Notes: generated from the sequence alone by a model not told the origin. Shown: positions 47,615 through 58,900, numbered from the stretch's first letter. The stretch is 64,000 nucleotides of DNA from Rhamnusium bicolor (GCA_029963845.1 JANEYF010000415.1:124001-188000); one strand, 5' to 3'. A program made the numbers and translations.

Positions 47615-49190
47615 TAGTTTTTATTAAAAAGCTGATAAGGGCAATAAGGTTGTTATTTTAGATAAAGGACTATTAAGAAAGGGTAGACAATCTGATTAGT
47701 ATTATAAAAAACTTTCTAGAAATCCATTACCAAAAATGGTTACTGAAGTAAGAAATGTCCTTAAATCCTGCAGCAACCTTATTACTCCAGCTTTAAATAG
47801 GAAGTTACATGTATCTAACCCAAGTGTACCTAGATTGTACTGCTTGCCTAAGATACATAAATTAGGAATGTCGGTACGTCCTATTGTTTCAGCAATTGGA
47901 TCGCCGACTTACCACCTATCAAAATGGTTAACAGAAGAGTTCGAAAATTTACCCATTGCACCACCTAATTTCTCTGTGATTAATTCCAATGATTTCATTA
48001 ATAAGGTGAAAAATATTCAGTTAAAGAAAGTGAAATTTTGATCTCCTTTGACGTTTGTTCATTGTTTCCAAGTGTTCCGATACCACAGACCTTGGACTAC
48101 CTTAAGGATCTACTCGAATTAAACAATATCAGTCAAGATGTAGTAGAAGAATATCTTAAACTCACTAAACTTTGCATGATACAAAATTGTTTCCGATTCA
48201 ACGATGATTTCTTCGAACAACATGAAGGAACAGCAATGGGTAACTCTTTGTCACCATTCATTGCCAGTCTCTTCATGAATAGATTCGAGACGGAAGCAAA
48301 AGAAGAATTTGAGCATTTCCCTAGGATTTGGCTTAGGTATGTGGATGATATTTTTGCAGTGTTCGATACAAAAGTCGCTGATATTGATAACTTTGTATCG
48401 TTTCACGTCAGTTAAATTCACAAATGAAACAGAAATCTCTGGACAACTACCATTTTTAGATGTATTGATAATTAGAAATAGTGAAAATAAGTTAGAATTT
48501 GACATTTACAGAAAAGATACCTGTACTCTAAGATATATCCCTAAGGACTCTCACCATTGTGCTCAACACAAAATGGCGAGTTTTAATTTTCTAGTCCATC
48601 GTCTATTAAGCTTCCCCCTCAATAAGGAGAGGTTTGAAAAAGAAAAGGCATTGATTAAGGATATAGCTGCAAGTAATGGATATTCTGTACGTTTAATTGT
48701 TAAAATAATTAGGAAACGAAAGTTTAAAGAGTCGCTTTGAAATTCCTCAATCTTTCAAAATGAAAGAGAAAATCCGAAATTTATATCGATTCTATTCGAT
48801 CTTCGATTCACCCGTGGTATTGGTAAGATTTTTAAAGATGTAGGTATGACAGTAGTTCATTCATAGGGAAACAAGCTACAACAACTTTTAGACAATACAA
48901 AAGACAAAATTGAAACAAACGAAAAGTCGGGGATTTGTGAAATTAGCTGTAAGGACTGTAATCAAAAATATGTTGGACAGACTAGACGATCAAACTAGAT
49001 TCTAAGAGCATATGGCCCATCTCAAATATTGTCGAATAGATAAGTCTAGTGTAGCCCAACATGCGTTTGAGAACAACCATAAAATAGATATTAGCAATTT
49101 GAAATTGGATTTGAAAGCTTGGAAATCATAAAGTGTAAAAATAGTATGAATAGTGACAGAGGGCCTATCCCAAATAGCCCGCTTTATTAG
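47615..49190 (+). pseudogene. Penelope-like RT with GIY-YIG endonuclease, decayed
   Basis: It begins near KADKGNKVVILDKG (47625), then PRLYCLPKIHKLGMSVRPIV (47830-47890), ISFDVCSLFPSVPIP (48038 on), EGTAMGNSLSPFIASLFMN (48225-48280) and LRYVDDIFAVFD (48330-48365) with the catalytic acids. GQLPFLDVLIIRNS follows (48438 on). The nuclease region (48900-49130) shows ISCKDCNQKYVGQTRR, the YVGQT form of the GIY-YIG motif, and ends with KCKNSMNSDRGPIPNSPL. Breaks include a one-base deletion near 48035, a deletion near 48405, stops near 48740, 48865 and 48995, and a changed frame after QTRR. The protein would copy RNA at a nicked site. Confidence 0.88.
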
Positions 49191-49264
49191 TTAGTTCGGT
49201 GAACCGTGACAATAGTCTAGGTATAAATAGCGTAGATTGTTAGCATAAGTTTGGTTTTAATGAT

Positions 49265-49305
49265 CTCCAGATGATGCCAACTTGGTTGGCGAAACGCGCG
49301 TCGAG
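49265..49305 (+). ncRNA. Hammerhead-like motif of the Penelope element, core altered
   Basis: CTC (49265-49267) pairs with GAG (49303-49305). Stem II is a perfect GCCAAC-TTG-GTTGGC. GAAA (49291-49294) is followed by CGCGCGTC ending at 49302. The first core reads CAGATGA plus an extra T in place of CTGATGA, so catalysis is doubtful. Position after the GIY-YIG domain supports a Penelope origin. Confidence 0.6.
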
Positions 49306-49659
49306 TGCAATATATAGTGTTTTGATGTTTCGTGGAAAACTACGTCAGTGCTATCTTGACATCAAAGGTTCCAACCCACTCCAGGACTACATACACGAGT
49401 CAGTTTTTTTTTTGACTATTTAAAAAAGAAGATGCATGTGTTTAGAACAAAAAACTTGGATGATTTAAGAACTCGAATACGACAATAAGAAATGTAACCA
49501 ATTAAGCCGGATGTTATACGAAATGTGTATGAGTTTATTTTACGTTTAGAACATTAATAAATAGTCATTGAATAACAAATATGTATATTTACTTTGATTT
49601 ATATTTATTTTTTTATATTGAGGAAATATCAGTCAGGATTTCTTTATTTTCATATACTT

Positions 49660-50000
49660 AAAGCGAGTTTAGAATCAAAAATAACACAAGATCTTTTATT
49701 AAAGCCGATCGACAAGATGGGCCCGAAAATTCCACCTTACGAAATACCTTTAGATCGTCCACGTACAAAAAAACGCGCATTTAAGTTAGTGGCGATATCA
49801 TTAATAAAACTTTCAAACGTGAGAGGACCAAGAATCGAACCTTGGGGGTCACCCGAATTTTGGATAAATTTGACAGACTGGCAGCCATGGCACTGTACAA
49901 ACTGAGATGTCAGTTTAGTAAAACCTAAACATAGTAATTAAGCCAACACTAACACCAACGTTATCCAGCTTGCACAATAATAAATAAACCATGAAAAAAA
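49660..50000 (-). pseudogene. LINE reverse transcriptase scrap
   Basis: On the minus strand, between 49910 and 49750, the frame reads QFVQCHGCQSVKFIQNSG, then DPQGSILGPLTFESFINDIA, matching the GVPQGSILGPLLF..FINDI motif of Jockey/CR1-like LINEs. A stop interrupts shortly after. No other domain survives. Confidence 0.7.
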
Positions 50001-51765
50001 TTGATGTCGATTATTAAAATTTTCTCTTGTATTGCTTGATATATCCGAGTGAACAAGTAACAAAAAATATGTACAGAATCCATTCAACTATTTTTCGTAA
50101 TATTAAAAATTACCGCGAAAAGTCACATGAATTATCTTTTGCATTTTTGACTATTTAGCAAGTATTAAATTATAGAGGAGAATGGACCATTTGAATAAAA
50201 ATATTTTTATTACAAGCTAAAGAAAATGATTTAGTTGTCCTCCTCAGGAAATGCTGGCAGTGTAGTTTTTTTAATAACGTTAATTAAAAAAATCATGTTG
50301 TATTGAAATATTTTTGATCTTTTACGTTTAATAAAATAAAAAATTTTCCTGAGGCAAGATTTTTTTATCATTAAAATGGGAAACTTTGCTATAGAAACTC
50401 ATTCAATTTTAACGGGAGCTGATTGCATGAAGTCCAAAGAGACGTGAAAAACTTACTTTATATTATGAAATAAAAAGTTCACTGGGGACTTATGAAAAGT
50501 ATAATTTTGTATAATTCTGAAACAGATAACGATGACATTAACTCATTCCGTTTTCAAAGCATTCTAGCTTGAAGTCAATTGCACTTACACAGAACAGTCT
50601 CGTGGTACTCTGCCTGTCCCGACAAAGCAAATTGACGGAGGGACGGATAAATAAACCAGGAGTTATTCAGCGACTGAATAATTTGGATTTTGTATTCCGA
50701 TTGTCTGCAACTTGATGGAATTTTGTCCCCAAGGAAGATAGAGACGTAGGTATTGTTTTACTGCAAATACTATGTGTACTCTTGAATAACGAAATATACA
50801 CTCTTGAGTTAAATAAATATATTATATGTCAGTAGTAGCTCTCTCTCTATTATTTTAAAGAATTAAGTAATGGTTTATTAATTGAACAGAAATTTCTAAT
50901 CGGCTTGATCGACTTTTGGTCGACTTTTTTTTAATCAGCCACTTTTGAAAAATATTGAAAAATGTTTGGTAAATGTCTTACAAGTCACGGAAGGGATTCT
51001 GTGAATTCTAAAAAAGTCCAAACGCGGCAATAACCTTCAGTTTATAGTGGATCCATTATTAGGGATAACGTACAATAAAAAATGATTTCAGTCAAATTCG
51101 CATCACTAGTTATCATAAAATGCATCAAACTTAGAAAAACTCGTCCTTAGTTTGCACAAGTGATGGCTTTCTACCAATTTGCTATACATATTAAATAATC
51201 CGTTAATCTACTACGATGTTTGAAGTACTCTCTACCTCTGAAAAACACAACCCTAATGGTTTGTCTCTTGAGGTTATCCATGAAAACAGAAATTGGGATA
51301 ATTCAAGAAAGACCACGTCCAAGAAAATATATCTGTTCTATGTAGATGGGAAATTTTTTTAAAGCGTTTCACAGAGCCCTAGATCGTATTTTGATCGGGT
51401 TAAACTAAAAGTATTAGTGTTTTTCATTGTCAAATATCTGTGTCTGCCAAAAAATTCTGTTATTAAAAATATGAGACAATTTAAAGAAATTGTCAAATTT
51501 TTTGCTTTGGGTTAACATTCACCCGAGATAGAACATGAACCAAAATCGAAATCAGTATAAATTGTGAAAGAAAGAAGCCTTTTCTTACCTAATATTGCCT
51601 CCAAGAGCATAGAGTTTTTTTATATTAGGCGAATCGATCGTGACAATTGCTTTTACATTCTCAACAACTAAGACGACAACAAATAAAACCATTATTTATT
51701 CCAGTAACTTCTTCCATGGGCTGATATTTTACTTTAAAACCTTATACAGATTGATACTCACTAGG
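50001..51765. other. No supported gene
   Basis: AT-rich DNA with no frame over 60 codons. It could be non-coding host DNA or old transposon sequence. Confidence 0.4.
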
Positions 51766-51767
51766 TA

Positions 51768-52262
51768 CACCATTAGCGGTATACGCAGTTTACAGTTGCT
51801 CGTCTAAATATGAAGTCCGAACAAAAAAATAATTTGACAGGAAAAAGTAGGAAGAGAAAATAAAAGTAAAAAGTTTTTCCAAGTTGTTTGACAGCTGGTG
51901 TTAACATAAAATAAATTATTGTGCTGCGTAAAAATTCATTTTAAATAAAACATTTATTTAATTATATTTCGTCGCTTCGTTCGATTAGATCACTATTTCT
52001 AATAATTATGTAGTACAGCTTCTCAGTGCCAGATGGCGCAGTAATTTTAAAATAGTATTTTATTTATTTTTTGCATTCAAAATAGTTTTAATAAATTACG
52101 AAAAGTAGACATTATGAAATTGTATTTTATACTCAAAAAGACCTCCATCTTGAGAAAGGTGATATTATAACCTATTGTAAAAGCACCTTCTGACATTTGC
52201 GCTGGCAACAGACGGGTCACTGTAAACTACGCATACCGCTAGTCCTGTATCTAGTGGGTTAG
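51768..52262. mobile_element. Candidate MITE with about 45-bp inverted ends
   Basis: CTCACTAGGTACACCATTAG (51768 on) and the reverse complement of the right end (CCACTAGATACAGGACTAG) continue into the shared block AGCGGTATRCGYAGTTTACAGT, about 80 percent identical. The unit is 495 bp and non-coding. No convincing target duplication was found, so the superfamily is open. Confidence 0.6.
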
Positions 52263-52269
52263 CTCGATT

Positions 52270-53040
52270 TGTATACTTCCAAACGAATTCAGGGTTCCCA
52301 CTACAATCCAAATCCATGACTTTCCATGATAAGAAATACAATATTTCACAACTAACAAAGGTTTCGTTTAAGAAAAAACAGCACGATTTGGCGAATGCAG
52401 AAAATTCGTTTTAATCAGGAAATAAATTTCAATTAGGTCATATAAAAAAGGGAAATTAATAAACAATGTATTTGAACACTAGTTTTTTTTTGTTTCCACA
52501 CTAGCTTAACAATGTTTGTTGGTAACTGGACAAACAATAACACAAATATTTATCTAAATTAATCGGTTTCTACATTTAGTACATGTCATCAAAATTAAAT
52601 TCTAGTGTTAATATATCATTACACACATGAAACAATTCATAGTAATTAATAAGTAATAAAAAAAATACAAAATACGTGTCACGATAAATAAAATTCAGTC
52701 TAGATCAAATGTTCACATATTGAGGTTAAAAAATCGTAAATATTCTTCTTTTTCTAACAATCACTAAATTGTAACAGAGTGACAAGATCATGTTGTCAAT
52801 GCTTAGAATTATATATCATTCAAGCAGATATTTAATATAATGAAGAAGAACACGCCTTAACCTCCATACATATCCCTAAAGGTACTTGATGACAACAATC
52901 AATAGCATGGCCAAAACACTATCACACATTACATTACAAATACTCATTAATTTACATGGTACATTAATAAAAATTGTTTAATAACAAAGTGAAAAAAATT
53001 AGTTTAATTATTTACATCAGATCGAAGTTTAACAGTTTAT
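52270..53040. other. No supported gene; probable 3' flank of the second Penelope fragment
   Basis: AT-rich. I looked for a hammerhead downstream of the minus-strand GIY-YIG gene and saw none. Confidence 0.4.
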
Positions 53041-53044
53041 TTGT

Positions 53045-53520
53045 TACGGTTAATATGTTTCATTCCTATTAACAACCTTTTTTTCTAAATTATCCTGAAC
53101 ATCTAATATTTTCACATCATCAAATAAGTCACAATTCTCCTCTACTACATGATTAGATAATGCAGTAGTCGATTTCTGTTTAGAAACATCATACATATGA
53201 TCTTTTAACCTGGATTTTAGCCATTGTTTCGTTTGTCCTATATAAACCTTTCCACAATTATATGGTATTTGATATACAACATTACAATTTAGGTCTAAGG
53301 GTAACCTATCCCTATTTTTGTTAAAAAATTTTGCCGATGTCTCTTTATTATAAAGCGTTATATTTATGTTATCACAGTTGAGAATATTTCTTATATTTTG
53401 CAAATGGTTTGTATTTGCAAATGGCAATTTAAAATATTTGATGTTAGATTCTGACAAATGATAAACAATATAGTCACAAAATTTTTAGGTGAACTTTTAT
53501 TGAGATTATTAATAATTTTT
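53045..53520 (-). pseudogene. Penelope-like GIY-YIG endonuclease fragment
   Basis: The minus-strand frame (MSESNIKYFKLPFANTNHLQ from 53457) contains VVYQIPYNCGKVYIGQTKQW, the VY-YIG form of the GIY-YIG motif, with the catalytic arginine candidate in LKSRLKDHMYD. HVVEENCDLFDDVKILD and a terminal ENRNETY-like NRNETY follow. The domain is open over 135 codons. The reverse transcriptase that should precede it is missing, so this is a 5'-truncated copy. Its sequence differs clearly from the element at 47.6 kb, so at least two Penelope lineages are present. Confidence 0.85.
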
Positions 53521-53554
53521 AGGAATTTCCGATGAAAATTAAGACTAACAAATG

Positions 53555-54075
53555 AACCTGTCTCTCAGTTAACCCAGACAAGACAGAGATCATCCTGGTA
53601 GATATACCGACTATGTATGGAATTTGTGTGAGAGGTCTAATACCTGGGGTTGACCCGAGATAGGAAACTATAATGGGGGTGCATGTTACCTTCTGGAAGT
53701 TGCGTAGGGTGATCAGCAGTACCTGGGGACTTAGCCAATAGATCCTGTTTTGGTTGTATACAACGGTATTCAGAACCAGCCTTAAATATGGATCACTAGT
53801 CTGGTCGCCAAGCATAGACAGTACGACCACATCTCAACGGCTGGCAAAGGTGCAAAGACTTGCCAACGTGAGTATTACAGGAGCAATGATAACAACGCCT
53901 ATGAGCTGTTCTTGAAGTCCTGCGGGGCCTGCTGCCACTTTCCTCGTGGATACTGAGTGAGGCTATAACAGTTTATTTCAGCACGCGAGACGTGTGAAAC
54001 CTGGCGAGATAGAAGCACGCAGCAATCGCGGAATACTAAATTTCCAACTTCACCTTCAAGGTGATGAAGTGAAAA
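53555..54075 (+). pseudogene. R1-like LINE ORF2, RT C-terminal part
   Basis: The plus strand reads LSVNPDKTEIILVDIP (53570), FWKLRRVISSTWGLS (53690), then LKYGSLVWSPSIDSTTTSQR (53783) and LAKVQRLANVSITGAMITTP (53838). KYGSLVW followed by LAKVQRLA is typical of the connection between RT and RNase H in R1/LOA-type LINEs. The catalytic YxDD box is absent. The RNase H region probably continues at 54.8 kb beyond an inserted hammerhead element. Confidence 0.7.
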
Positions 54076-54382
54076 AATCCGTTGAGGTTAGAGAGGACGT
54101 ATACTATTACTCTAAACATCTTTATGTTGGCATTACTTTGTTGCTACACATTATGCAGTCGATTGTGGTTGGTCATTGTGGAACTAGCATTGTGGAGATC
54201 AGTTCTAGGCAGAATATGGACTAGCGTAGTAGGTCGCGCGATATTAAAATTATTGGAGATGACTATACTGTTGGTACCCACAATAGTTCCATGCGGTGAA
54301 AGAACAGAATTATCAGTTGAATGCGATTTGGCGACTCATGATGAGTTGCTATTTAAGCCACCGTATAAACTCGTTCTTCTTT

Positions 54383-54773
54383 TTATTGAATAGGATTGAC
54401 AGAAAACAAATAGTCAGCGGACAAAAGCCCCAACATACGTTGAATTAAACCTACAAATCTTGTTTGGTAGCTAATGTCATTTATCAATTCCTCACTAGAC
54501 ACAGGCCGGTTTCAAACTTGTTATGTTCTCGTCAGTATGCCAAATGATCTTAGCTACCGAAGAAGAATTGCAGGTTTAATTCAACGCAGGTCGGGGCTTT
54601 TGTCCACTGAGTAGTTGTTTTCTGTAAATCTTATTCAGTATATAGTTTAGCCCATCAGGGTTAGAGGTCGCAGCTCTTGGTACCTTCTCTGCAAGTCGCT
54701 ATTAGTTACTAAGACATCAGTGATGTCTGAAGGGTAGTATCACTGAACACCAGAGGGATACACTTATCACTCA
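54383..54773 (-). mobile_element. Hammerhead element, relative of 40796-41295
   Basis: Bases 54590-54770 share with the 41-kb element the order GCAGGTCGGGG, CACTGAGTAGTTGTTT, GGTTAGAGGTCGC, GGTACCTTCT.TGCAAGTCGCTAT and GACATCAGTGATGTC. The left edge carries the inverted partner (ACAAATAGTCAGCGGACAAA). It lies inside the R1-like LINE remnant. It is diverged (perhaps 75 percent) and its ends are approximate. Confidence 0.68.
54498..54541 (-). ncRNA. Hammerhead ribozyme motif, diverged
   Basis: On the minus strand GGCATA pairs with TGTGTC using G-U pairs (stem I). The core CTGACGA is intact, stem II is GAAC/GTTT around ATAACAA, and GAAA is followed by CCGGCC. The cleavage triplet reads GCC instead of GTC, which would reduce or abolish activity. 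Homology to 41134-41176 is clear. Confidence 0.65.
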
Positions 54774-55330
54774 CTATGTCGTTCTCCTGTCTTTAGCCAA
54801 TCCAGAACTGCCACTGCTGCTGTTGGCACCACCACTTTGTTCCGACGTCCAGGTGGCTCTGAGTGCAATATGCTTTTCTAGGCCAAAGTTAGCCCTAATT
54901 CAGGAGTGTGGACACGCTTGGAAGGAACGGGCCAGAAAAAAAATTGTAAGATTTGTGTACCACAAGTCACCACGGCCCTTACGAGACATTAAAGGTGCAC
55001 TGAAAGTGACTGCAAACATGCTGGGGACTGCAGGAGGGCCCAATATATTATCATTTGCCTGTTTACTCAGTTGAGACATTCTGAATTATCTAATCGGAGT
55101 TCTGATAGGAAACAGCAAACTTAGAATACCCCTGTTACTTACAGTTGTTGAGAAGATCCTACATGGCCAAGATTGGGAGAAGACGAAGAAATATACTGCC
55201 ATTTCTTGGCGCAGTGTGAGGCGTTCTGAAGACTGAGGCTAGATATCTTCCGCGTGAGATTCGTCTAATAGAAGAGGTTGAAGTGGAAGCCGGTGGTATA
55301 AATGATTGAGGGATAGTAGTGGGTTGCTAA
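54774..55330 (+). pseudogene. R1-like LINE C-terminal region (RNase H and zinc tail)
   Basis: In changing frames the plus strand yields VRFVYHKSPRPLRDIKGALK (54940-54995), then HSELSNRSSDRK and EDPTWPRLGEDEEIYCHFLAQCEAF (in parts, 55070-55225), followed by LRLDIFRVRFV. The CHFLAQCEAF segment matches the cysteine/histidine tail after RNase H in R1-type LINEs. Multiple stops and frameshifts mark it as dead. It probably formed one gene with 53555-54075 before the hammerhead element inserted. Confidence 0.6.
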
Positions 55331-55502
55331 AAGCGCCTGTTTGTGTCTTACTAATTAGGCTCAAATCTTCTTCAACCATCATTACTACTACTACTATTCT
55401 CATAAAAGTTACCAATATTTTAAAATATCAGTTTTCCTACTTAGAAGGCGAATGCCACTTCAGCGAATCGCCTTGTATACCATTAGAAAATATTTAAATA
55501 GT

Positions 55503-55686
55503 TTTAAATAAACAAAGAAAATTTGCTTTTAAATGTTTCAAAATTGTATTTTCACTCTACACGTGTTTCGGCTTTTTAGGCCCTTTTTAAGGGTACTCTT
55601 GAAAAGGGCCTAAAAAAGCCGAAACACGTGTAGAGTGAAAATATAATTTTGAAACATTTAAAAGCAAATTTTCTTTGTTTATTTAA
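55503..55686. repeat. Palindrome with degenerate hammerhead motifs
   Basis: Arms of about 81 bases (55503-55583 and 55605-55686) flank a loop of about 21 bases. Each arm ends in AGCCGAAACACGTGTAGAGT (plus strand at 55617-55636). Stem II GGC/GCC, GAAA and the ACGTGT segment fit a hammerhead. ACTC (55595-55598) pairs with GAGT as stem I. The first core reads TTGAAAA rather than CTGANGA and the triplet is GTA, so it is probably inactive. Confidence 0.7.
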
Positions 55687-56109
55687 AATATTTAATAATG
55701 TTTCACAAGGAGCCAACCGCAGAATCAGTACAACATACACTCAGTTCCAAAAAAAGTGACGCACTTGATTTTTGAAATTGTTTCAAAGCCTCCTGGATGG
55801 TAGTGGAAAAACTCGAACCATGTTTTTTTCTTAATTTTTTGACTCACCCTATGTATTAATCAAGTAATGGTATAGAAAGTGCTTACACTCTGTATGAAAG
55901 ACGCTTCTTTTACGAGCATTTTGTTTTTCTATTCATTGATTTATCTCTAAAATTATCCGAATTACAGCTTTTTTTGCTGAAACCTTGCGTATATCCCACA
56001 AATTTATTTCGTTGCCTTTAAAAAAAACAATTGCCGTTGCCATAGCAATTAATTTGTTGTATGCCTCCATATTTGACTCTTTGTCGTTGTGTCATTAATT
56101 AAGTTTTAT

Positions 56110-56372
56110 TAAAAAAAGTTTTAGAGACTAAAATTAAATAAAATAATAATAAATAATAACACCACATGAAATTACAACCCCCTTTATCCCTGAAGGTCTG
56201 AAATGACTTTGTGTGGGAGAGGGCTACACATTTAGGACAATGGACACACACCCAATATCCGAGTATACTACGATTAATCTCTCTCACAGAAAAATCCCAG
56301 TTCCTCGACCGGGAATCGAACCCGAGACCCCGAGGTTTCGAGGCAAGTACGTTACCTCTAGACCACGGAGCC
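56110..56372 (-). repeat. tRNA-derived SINE inside the Tc1 element
   Basis: On the minus strand it begins GGCTCCGTGGTCTAGAGGTA (A box) with B box GGGTTCGATTCCC. A body follows that includes GAACTGGGATTTTTCTGTGA and GTGTAGCCCTCTCCCACACA, ending in a TTATTATTTATTATTATTTT tail. It displaced the start codon of the transposase, so it arrived after the transposon. Possible short target duplications (ATTTGAGGC / ATATGGAGGC) are weak. Confidence 0.85.
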
Positions 56373-56373
56373 T

Positions 56374-57389
56374 CAAATAAATCCTGAACAAGTAGCAAGA
56401 TTAGTTGCTTTAGTAAACAATGAGCGTAGTAAACGTTACGCCGCTCGTGCAGTGGGAGTCCATGAAGCAACTGCTCGTAGAGCGATCCGCAAGTACGAAC
56501 AAACAGGAAGCGCTGCTCGAAGGGTGGGTTCTGGTCGCCCTCGAAAAACTTCTCCAAGAGATGATCGCTTCTTGAGATTGTGGATATTACGGGACCGATC
56601 AAATACTGCGGTAAATGTTCAGCAAGATCTTCGCCGAATTCGTGGTGTTGCAGTAAGTAAGCAGACGGTATGTAGACGTCCAAAAGAAGTTAATTTAAAA
56701 GCTATGAGACCTGCAAAAGGTCCTAAATTATTGCCCGAACATCATGCTGCTAGAAGAAATTTCGTTCAAAATTATGGAGAATGGAATATTCCTGAATGGT
56801 CGAATGTCTTGTTTACGGATGAGTCAAGGTTTTGCCTTAACATGGTGGATGGAAGAAAAGAGTGTGGAGAAGGACTGGTGAAAGGTTTAATCAGAATTTA
56901 ATAACAGAATGCGAAAGTTTTAATGGTGGGTCGGTTATGGTGTGGGGAGGGATTTCAATGAATGGAAAGACACCCCTTCATGATTTTCCGGTGATGCGGA
57001 CGTTGACAGGCCTAATCTACATTGACATTTTACAGCAGTATGTCTTACCTCATGCAGAGTTAGTGGGCAATAATTTTATATTGATGCAGGATAATACCCG
57101 ACCACACACTGCAGCAATAGTGCGAAACTTTTTAGAAGCTACGGGTATCACCACATTACAGTGGCCTGCGAGAAGCCCCGATATGAACCCTATAGAACAT
57201 TTGTGGGATGAATTAGGGAGAAGGGTACGTTCTCGCGAAATGCCTCCGGAAAGTCTCGCAGAAATGGCAGATGCATTAGTGGAAGAATGGGATCGTATAC
57301 CAATGGAAATGATAAGAAACCTAATTTCCAGTATACCGCGTAGATTAGAAGCTCTTAGAGTTGCTAGGGGTGGCAATACATGGTATTAA
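56374..57389 (+). pseudogene. Tc1-like DD34E transposase, one frameshift
   Basis: The frame starts without an ATG at QINPEQVARLVALVN because the SINE occupies the start. A helix-turn-helix region (AARAVGVHEATARRAIRKYE) and a GRPRK hook follow. The catalytic acids are in LFTDESRF, LMQDNTRPHTA and PDMNPIEHLWDELG, and exactly 34 residues separate the second D from the E. One base is missing near 56858 (the frame should read RVWRRTGERF), and no other break is seen to the TAA at 57389. The enzyme cuts and pastes the element at TA sites. This is the least damaged transposase in the window. Confidence 0.93.
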
Positions 57390-57869
57390 GCAGTTATCCC
57401 AGTTTATAATTTTGTGTTTAATAAAAATGTTTTTTAAAATTCGTATCAGTTTATTTCACTACAAAACTGTTTCTCGATAAATTCAGAAAGTTGGTAATAC
57501 GCAAGGTTTCAGCAAAAGAGCTGTAATTCGGACAATTTTAGAGATAAATCAATGAATAAAAAAACAAAATGCTCGTAAAAAGAAGCATCTTTCATACAGA
57601 GTGTAAGCACTTTCTATACCATTACTTGATTAACACACAGGGTGAGTCAAAAATTAAGAAAAAAACATGGTTCGAGTTTTTCCACTACCATCCAGGAGGC
57701 TTTGAAAAAGTTTCCACCTCTTTATTTTTTTTTTGAAAGACAAAGGAATTATCTACCAACAAATAAAAAAAAATTAAAAATCGACCCACTGGTTTTTTAA
57801 AAAAAAAGGAAAAAAGTTAGGTCAAAAATCAAGTGCGTCACTTTTTTTGGAACTGAGTGTATATTTAAA

Positions 57870-58900
57870 TAGTCTCAACATCCCTAGTTCTATTATTTCA
57901 TTACAAAAAGGAGACATGATTAAACAGGGCAGATAATGTCGAGCGTGTGAAAAAAATGATCCTTGTAAACCATCGAAATTTTAATATTCTCTTCTTATCC
58001 ACAACATAATGCAAATAATCTGTCTTACTTGACAGCACATTAGATTTATACTTGTATATCTCCCATGGTGTCCTGTAGCTTCAGTTTTCTTATAGTTGTT
58101 TCTTGTTTAAGTTTAAATATTTTTAGATTAGCAGTGAGGTATTTAAGTAAGGAAATTATTAATAATTGAGATGATCATTTTGACTATTGAAGGTAATCTA
58201 ATTAGCCACTAGAGTTTAAATGAAACATTCGCCTTGCTTTATAATAAGGCAGAGAAACGTAAATTGTCTGCTAATTATGTCAAAATGTTAATTAACTAAG
58301 CTTTACATATCCTTTGCATTGCTTTACAACTAATGTAGTTCTCTATTTTACTGTCAATGGGCTTAGTTGAATAAAGACTTCTCTACAGGGTAATTTAAAC
58401 TTTTTAGGTTTTCACCCTCGCTAGGAAATATATACGTAGATTATGTTTGAAATAATTATAGGATCAATGACAACTTGCGTTATTAACTAAATTATCAACT
58501 GGAAAAGATATTGGGTGCATTCAGCCGACTCAGTGGTTGAAATATCACTTAAATCATTGTTCACTTAATATAGATAGAATAAAGACTGAATAGACAAATA
58601 AATGAGTATTGAAATGGAGGTTGAAATATTCGCTAACAAAATTACATAATTAGATTCGCATTTTTTGTGAAATTAAATAGTTACCTGACGTTTTCGTCAT
58701 TTTGCAATTTCGGTCAAGGAAACATATTTAGGAAAATATTCAACTGCGAAGAAACAAATATAAAAATATAAGACCTTCAGTTCAATAGTTATGATTAGAG
58801 TGTGGCAATTCAGACAGCTGTCAGTAGCGTCCCATGAGGATACCTACGTTCCGATAGTTATGGTATATTATGAAATAAGTAATATTGCTTACCTTTCACG
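57870..58900. other. No supported gene
   Basis: AT-rich with no recognised element. Confidence 0.4.

Larger units (their letters stand above)
47420..49400 (+). mobile_element. Penelope-like element
   Basis: A reverse transcriptase and GIY-YIG endonuclease remnant (47615-49190) is followed by a hammerhead-like motif (49265-49305). It is bounded by short inverted sequences at 47424-47452 and 49348-49378. Penelope-like elements are retroelements whose ends often carry hammerhead ribozymes, so gene and ribozyme belong together. Exact borders are inferred. Confidence 0.75.
55738..57859 (+). mobile_element. Tc1-like DNA transposon, long inverted repeats
   Basis: Ends CACTCAGTTCCAAAAAAAGT and the mirrored right end are flanked by TA (55736-55737 and 57860-57861), the Tc1/mariner target. 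Inverted repeats extend about 260 bases on the left and 360 on the right, the right arm holding an extra stretch of about 100 bases (57715-57830). The 2.1-kb element carries a transposase (56374-57389) and a SINE (56110-56372) inserted at the gene's start. Confidence 0.93.

Noticed and set aside
49594..49905. Plus-strand 103-codon gene
   Set aside because: It is the shadow of a minus-strand LINE reverse transcriptase fragment with PQGSILGPL.
56099..56683. Minus-strand 194-codon gene
   Set aside because: It runs across a SINE and then antisense to the Tc1 transposase; the composition follows those features.
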